Shown here in pieces: positions 24,173 through 27,606 of a stretch of 27,606 nt of DNA. The notes under the pieces are model-generated. The model saw only the letters and a program-made list of their open reading frames with translations. It was not told where the DNA came from and ran no database searches. Location: the NCBI GenBank assembly GCA_009784085.1, contig WRCJ01000011.1, positions 1-27,606 of the forward strand, given 5' to 3'. The DNA comes from Oscillospiraceae bacterium. Lineage in GTDB: Bacteria; Bacillota; Clostridia; Oscillospirales; UBA929. The first letter of the stretch is position 1. The number at the start of each line of letters is the position of its first letter. The position numbers and the translations under genes were made by a program.

Positions 24173-24982
24173 TCACCACCCCATCCCGGCAAGGAAGCCC
24201 AGGAGCTTTTCCTTGCGTTTCTCGTCCCCGCCTTGGTAGGCGTCCAGGGCGCACTCGCCGCAGATCACGCCGTCCCGTAAGTAGATCACGCGGTTTCCCC
24301 GCGTGGCGGATTTTAAGTCATGCGTGACCATGACGATGCTCTGCCCGTCCTGGTTCGCCATGGTCAAGAGATCAAGGACTGCCTCGCCGAAGGCCGAGTT
24401 CAACGCCCCCGTGGGCTCGTCGGCAAACAAAATGGCGGGCTTGTTGATGAGCGCCCGGACGATGGCGCCCCGTTGCGCCTCGCCGCCCGATAGCTGGGCG
24501 GGGAACTTGCGCCAGTCCGCTTCGGCCAGCCCTACCTGGGCGAACAGCTCCCTCGCCCGATCCGCCACCTGCGCGCGGTTCTTGTTGGCGAGCCGCCCGG
24601 CGGCCATGACATTGTCCATCAGGCTCATGTTGTCGCACAGGTAGATCTGCTGAAACACAAAGCCGCAGTTTCGGCGCCGGAACACCGCCTGCGCGTCGCT
24701 GTTTTTCTTCGACAACCGCTCCCCGTTAAACGTGATCTCGCCCAGGGTCGGGTTGTCCATCCCGGACAGCGCGTAAAGCAGTGTGGACTTCCCCGCGCCC
24801 GACGCGCCCATGATCACGGTGAAATCCCCGTGCCGGATCTCCAGATCCAGGTTTCGCAGCACATGCTGCTGTACGCCGCTGGTGGAAAAGGTCTTGCACA
24901 GTTTCTTTGTGGAAATCAGGCACTCCTTCATGTTCTCCTTCGTGTACTCCTTCGTGTTCTCCTTCGCGTACTCCTTCATCAT
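24173..24982 (-). CDS. ABC transporter ATPase (BceA/MacB type)
   Basis: 269 residues from ATG 24982, or 268 from ATG 24979, which is better spaced (5 nt) from GGGGGAG. Walker A GASGAGKS (58-65), FVFQQIYL (Q-loop), signature LSGGEAQR, Walker B ILFADEPTGALN and switch MVTHD are present, so it should be active. It powers the following permease. The first 20 residues (KEYAKENTKEYTKENMKEC) are not part of the fold: they come from 12-bp tandem repeats. An internal ATG at 24931 (MKECLISTKK) matches the normal family start but lacks a clear ribosome site. Confidence 0.92.
   Translation of the reverse strand: MMKEYAKENTKEYTKENMKECLISTKKLCKTFSTSGVQQHVLRNLDLEIRHGDFTVIMGASGAGKSTLLYALSGMDNPTLGEITFNGERLSKKNSDAQAVFRRRNCGFVFQQIYLCDNMSLMDNVMAAGRLANKNRAQVADRARELFAQVGLAEADWRKFPAQLSGGEAQRGAIVRALINKPAILFADEPTGALNSAFGEAVLDLLTMANQDGQSIVMVTHDLKSATRGNRVIYLRDGVICGECALDAYQGGDEKRKEKLLGFLAGMGW
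24923..24982. repeat. Five 12-bp tandem repeats at the 5' end of the ABC ATPase gene
   Basis: Five contiguous CTCCTTC-type 12-mers fill 24923-24982 exactly up to the start codon. In frame they encode an added charged KE(Y/N)xKE leader. Confidence 0.85.
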
Positions 24983-25059
24983 GGCTCCCCCTTAAATAAA
25001 ATGTAGCCGTGGCAGGTATCGATGTGTGCATGTACGCATCGAATCCTTACGACGACTTC

Positions 25060-25138
25060 ATTTTATCATGCCAATTCTTAACCGGTCTTTGCCCGATCCT
25101 TAATTGATCATTAAATATTCAGGAATTATTCAGGAATT
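25060..25138 (-). promoter_or_regulatory. Promoter with phased 11-bp direct repeats (probable response-regulator box)
   Basis: On the minus strand four contiguous 11-mers run from 25114 to 25071: TTAATGATCAA, TTAAGGATCGG, GCAAAGACCGG, TTAAGAATTGG. Five bases later is a -10, TAAAAT (25060-25065). The -35 position falls in the third repeat and is poor (AGACCG), as in PhoB/OmpR-activated promoters. Further upstream AATTCCTGAAT occurs twice, also with an 11-bp period (25117-25138). This would drive the ABC transporter genes under control of the OmpR-family regulator encoded nearby. The remaining leader (24983-25059) holds nothing else I recognise. Confidence 0.75.
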
Positions 25139-25140
25139 TA

Positions 25141-25302
25141 CCCGTCATCCTGCGCGTCGTAGGGGCCGCGCCCCCGCGCGGCCCGCCGTCGCGCCCTACG
25201 TCACCCTCCCCCGTCATCCTGCGCCCGTCACCCTCCCCCGTCATCCTGCGCGTCGTAGGGGCCGCGCCCCCGCGCGGCCCGCCGTCGCGCCCTACGTCAC
25301 CC
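25141..25302. repeat. Duplicated GC-rich palindromic element (REP-like)
   Basis: Two identical 66-bp copies (25141-25206 and 25237-25302), 96 bp apart, with a 15-bp partial copy between (25210-25224). Each contains the hairpin GGCCGCG-CCCCCG-CGCGGCC inside outer arms GTAGGG/CCCTAC. The second copy supplies the last codons and the stop of the histidine kinase gene. It may act as a transcript end or boundary between the kinase and the transporter genes. Confidence 0.85.
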
Positions 25303-26386
25303 CTCCCCCGTCATATTGTAGCCACAGCCTGACGGCGAAGCCCGGATCGGCGTTGGCGCATTCCAACCGCCCGCCCATGCGCTCGGTTAGCGTGCGCGAG
25401 ATATACAACCCCAGCCCGTAACCGCTCTTGCCTTCGGCCAGCTTCCCCCGGTAATACTTGCTGAAGAGAAGCGGCAGTTCCTCCTGCGCCGCGCCAGGCC
25501 CGAAATCCCGGAAAACGAGGGCCAAACCGTCGCTGTCGGCTTCCGCTGAGATATCAATATCCGTATCGGCATATTTCAGGGAGTTGGCCATGATGTTATC
25601 GATCACTTGCGAAAGCCGGATCGGGTCGGCCCAAACAAGGCACTCCGGGATCTCCCCGATACGCGCCCTGCCGTAGTAATCGGCTTGCCGTATCATCCCC
25701 GCGATCCTGTCGCTGGGGAAGGGCGCGGGCGTGACGCGGAGGGAATGGAGTTCTTCCAGGGTGGCGTGAAAAAGGTCGGCCACCAGCGTCTGGATCTGGC
25801 CTGCCTTCTGCAATATGATCTGCATGCGCTCACGATACGGTTCGTCCATGGTGATCTCCATCAGTTCGGCGACAGCCTTGATGGACGACACCGGCGTCTG
25901 GATGTCGTGGCTAAGCGAGGCCACCAGCTCCCGCTTGGACTGTTCGGCGGCGCGCTCGCTTTGCTTTGCCCGTTGCAGTTCGGAGCGCATCAAGTCAAAA
26001 CTCTCGGTAAACGCGCCGAAGGCGTTCTGCTTGTCCATGGAAAGAGGAAGGTCAAGGTCTCCGGCAGCCACCCTCTGCGCGAAGTCACGCATTTGCCAAA
26101 AAGGCCGTAGTACTTTGCGGTGGAGAAGATAGAGGAAAACCCCGGCGGTGGCGGCCACAAGGCACAAAAGGACGATAAGGCATACCTGCAGATGCACGCG
26201 ATAGGCCTGCCACTGTTGCTTCATCTCGGAAAAAGCGGAACTGTCAATGGTCTGCCCGCTTTGTATCCTGTCGTTGAGTTCAGCGATAACCGCCGAAACA
26301 TCCGGCACGGGAAACAGGAATAGAGAGCAGCAGATCCCTGTGATCATAATGGCTATCAACGCCAACGCATAATAACGAAGCTTCAT
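25292..26386 (-). CDS. Sensor histidine kinase
   Basis: 364 residues. Two membrane helices (about 5-26 and 66-88) bracket a short 40-residue extracellular loop, then a HAMP domain (89-140), the H-box with H160 (SLSHDIQTP), N-box NIMANSLKY, G1 DFGPG and G2 GYGLGLYIS. The complete catalytic set predicts activity. The short loop suggests indirect sensing, possibly through the transporter as in Bce systems, although those kinases usually have almost no loop. ATG 26386 has AGGGGA about 9 nt upstream and lies 13 bp after the response regulator stop. The last five residues and the stop lie in the REP-like element. Confidence 0.93.
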   Translation of the reverse strand: MKLRYYALALIAIMITGICCSLFLFPVPDVSAVIAELNDRIQSGQTIDSSAFSEMKQQWQAYRVHLQVCLIVLLCLVAATAGVFLYLLHRKVLRPFWQMRDFAQRVAAGDLDLPLSMDKQNAFGAFTESFDLMRSELQRAKQSERAAEQSKRELVASLSHDIQTPVSSIKAVAELMEITMDEPYRERMQIILQKAGQIQTLVADLFHATLEELHSLRVTPAPFPSDRIAGMIRQADYYGRARIGEIPECLVWADPIRLSQVIDNIMANSLKYADTDIDISAEADSDGLALVFRDFGPGAAQEELPLLFSKYYRGKLAEGKSGYGLGLYISRTLTERMGGRLECANADPGFAVRLWLQYDGGGVT

Positions 26387-26399
26387 GCCCGATGTCCCC

Positions 26400-27122
26400 T
26401 CAGCTCCCAGTCCCGGTCCCGGCGCCGGTGCCGGTGCCGACGCCCTGCTCCGCGCTGAACACATAGCCCGTGCCCCATACGGTTTTGATGAATTTGGGGC
26501 CGGTCGGGTCGGCTTCCAGCTTTTCGCGCAGGCGGCGGATGTGGACGTTCAGGGTGTTGTCGGTCGTAATGGCATCTTCCCATACCTTCTGGAAGAGTTC
26601 TTCCTTGCCAATTACCCTGCCGCGGTTTATCACAAGGTAGTGGAGGAGCTTGAATTCCAAAGCTTTTAGCTCTATCCTTTGCCCGTTTAGCATCACCGAT
26701 CGCCCGCCGACGTCCAAAGTCAGCCCCCCGGCGGCGTCAATCGTCGCTGTGAACGCGCCCCGGTATCGGGTCAGGACAGCCTTGACCTTGGCCAGCAGGA
26801 CGGACAGCGAATACGGCTTCTTGATGTAATCGTCGCCGCCAATGGATAGTGCCAGGATCATATCGTCGTCGCTTCGGCGCGCGCTGATAAACAGGATGGG
26901 GACGCTGACAGTTTCCCTCAGGCGCCGGCACAAGTCGAAACCGGAGGCGCCGCCCAAATTGATGTCCAATAAAACCAAGTCGGTAGTGTGTTCGCGAAAA
27001 AACCGAAGGCAAGCCTCGGTATCGGCAGCCCAAAAGGCGCTGACGCCAAACAAGTTGAAATATTCGCAGGTGCTTTGCGATAACGCCTCCTCATCGTCCA
27101 CAATCAGGCAATGATAATGCAT
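26400..27122 (-). CDS. OmpR/PhoB-family response regulator
   Basis: 240 residues. Receiver domain with acidic pocket (VDDEE), phosphoacceptor D53 (LLDINLGG), S80 and the conserved Lys in YIKKPYS. The C-terminal winged helix (about 130-225) contains ELKALEFKLLHYLV and TTDNTLNVHIRRLREKL. Phosphorylated by the next-gene kinase, it probably binds the 11-bp repeats before the ABC genes. ATG 27122 has AGGGGAG 6 nt upstream. The C-terminus carries a Gly/Thr/Ala tail (GVGTGTGAGTGTGS) produced by 6-bp tandem repeats, unusual for the family. Confidence 0.95.
   Translation of the reverse strand: MHYHCLIVDDEEALSQSTCEYFNLFGVSAFWAADTEACLRFFREHTTDLVLLDINLGGASGFDLCRRLRETVSVPILFISARRSDDDMILALSIGGDDYIKKPYSLSVLLAKVKAVLTRYRGAFTATIDAAGGLTLDVGGRSVMLNGQRIELKALEFKLLHYLVINRGRVIGKEELFQKVWEDAITTDNTLNVHIRRLREKLEADPTGPKFIKTVWGTGYVFSAEQGVGTGTGAGTGTGS
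26406..26444. repeat. 6-bp tandem repeat at the 3' end of the response regulator gene
   Basis: About six CCCGGT/GCCGGT-like hexamers immediately before the stop codon, encoding the Gly-Thr tail. Confidence 0.75.
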
Positions 27123-27162
27123 CCGCTCTCCCCTTCCCTTTCCCTCGCCAACCTACAGCCGT

Positions 27163-27191
27163 ATTGTACCATAGGCTAGCCCCTAACGCAA
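27163..27191 (-). promoter_or_regulatory. Promoter of the two-component system
   Basis: On the minus strand TTGCGT (27186-27191), 17-bp spacer, TACAAT (27163-27168). The spacer contains the imperfect palindrome TAGGGGCTAGCCTA. Confidence 0.65.
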
Positions 27192-27221
27192 GGATGTCGG
27201 CGGTTTAGGATGTCGGCGGTT
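27191..27221. repeat. 15-bp direct repeat upstream of the response regulator promoter
   Basis: AGGATGTCGGCGGTT at 27191-27205 and again at 27207-27221 (16-bp period), adjoining the -35. Possible regulator site. Confidence 0.75.
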
Positions 27222-27240
27222 AGCGAGGTTTACGTTCGCA

Positions 27241-27606
27241 TTTCCTGAAATATTCCCCTATGCGACATTAGAGGATATGCGGCTTGACCTTGTTCCACGA
27301 GTGAAGAAAATGGCTGTGAGTCGTGTTTTTGACCATCCGTGGAAGGACATGGATGAGATGGAGATTTTCAAGAGCGCAGGACTCTACTCCGGCGGAGAGC
27401 CTGAGTTAATCGAGGGTGACATATTCAAGACGATTATTCCGCTTGTTTCGGCAAGCGGAAAACAAGCGGAAAAAACAAGCGGAAAAAAGGATGCCATCGT
27501 AGGCTATATCGAAGAACACGGCGAAGTTACGGCCGCAGAACTCACTGAACTGTTCGGCTTGAGCGAAGGACGTGTCCGTGCAATCCTGCTCGAAATGGTG
27601 AAGGAC
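27241..27606 (+). pseudogene. Internally deleted AlbA_2/RecG-like regulator gene (runs off window)
   Basis: The open frame reads YATLEDMRLDLVPRVKKMAV, then DHPWKDMDEMEIFKSAGLY, the segment that in AlbA_2-type (divergent AAA_4) ATP-binding regulators precedes the central domain. It is followed at once by SGGEPELIEGDIFKTIIPL, which normally lies near the C-terminus of the same family. The central and ATPase-like domains are missing, and no ribosome site or convincing start precedes the fragment. A winged-helix-like tail follows (KKDAIVGYIEEHGEVTAAEL) and continues past the window. The shared Y-S at the junction suggests deletion between short similar sequences. The family call is from remembered motifs. 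Confidence 0.6.

Noticed and set aside
24168..24254. N-terminal extension of the BceB-like permease
   Set aside because: It overlaps the ATPase coding end and is not membrane-protein-like; MKNIFPLTLANL at 24167 is the typical permease start.
25104..25421. Plus-strand open frame of 105 codons rich in Pro, Arg and Ala
   Set aside because: It is a translation of the REP-like repeats and the antisense of the histidine kinase end; GC-rich DNA keeps many frames open by chance.

Overview
The window looks like a chromosomal segment of a high-GC member of the Clostridia (Bacillota), probably an uncultured Oscillospirales-like lineage. Supporting signs are a class B sortase, the CdaA-CdaR c-di-AMP pair, a Bce-type ABC exporter with its own two-component system, BlaI/BlaR1-type regulators, Gram-positive ribosome binding sites, and several clostridial families of unknown function. 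This placement is inferred from gene content only.

Region 1 (1-7440) is an accessory island, visibly richer in A+T than the rest. On the minus strand a BlaI-type repressor and the N-terminal half of a BlaR1-type sensor share a well-formed promoter/operator. Next comes a toxin-like cluster: an AAA ATPase of the DUF4143 type, a HipA-like kinase and a Fic AMP-transferase. The kinase and the Fic protein begin with the same roughly 50-residue DNA-binding domain. Each is preceded by a long inverted repeat built on the same TCGGAA/TTCCGA core. An internally deleted copy of the fic gene, still carrying its operator, lies upstream of the ATPase gene. A fragment of a tag (3-methyladenine glycosylase) gene follows the ATPase. 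The island continues with a membrane-anchored metallophosphoesterase (minus) and a Phd/RelE-type toxin-antitoxin pair whose toxin reading frame is broken at an A tract.

Region 2 (7438-15990) is core-like. A class B sortase on the plus strand faces a probable nine-gene minus-strand operon read from about 15960 to 8431: a membrane protein, nnrD, alr, an exported conserved protein, cdaA, cdaR, a DUF5685-like protein, a DnaJ-domain protein and a small membrane protein. Most junctions overlap or are very short.

Region 3 (16018-21719) starts with seven 11-bp tandem repeats between two divergent promoters. It continues with a plus-strand operon: rsmD, coaD, a coiled-coil protein, a MacB-type ABC ATPase and a 1080-residue FtsX-type permease with a giant extracellular coiled-coil hairpin.

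Region 4 (21816-27200, minus strand) encodes a response regulator, a histidine kinase and a Bce-like ABC ATPase plus permease. The transporter promoter carries four contiguous 11-bp direct repeats, a probable binding array for the response regulator. The window ends in an internally deleted AlbA_2/RecG-like regulator gene on the plus strand.

Two themes recur. Several accessory genes survive only as head-to-tail or end fragments. Short tandem repeats (periods 6, 7, 9, 11, 12 and 27 bp) sit repeatedly at gene ends or in intergenic gaps.
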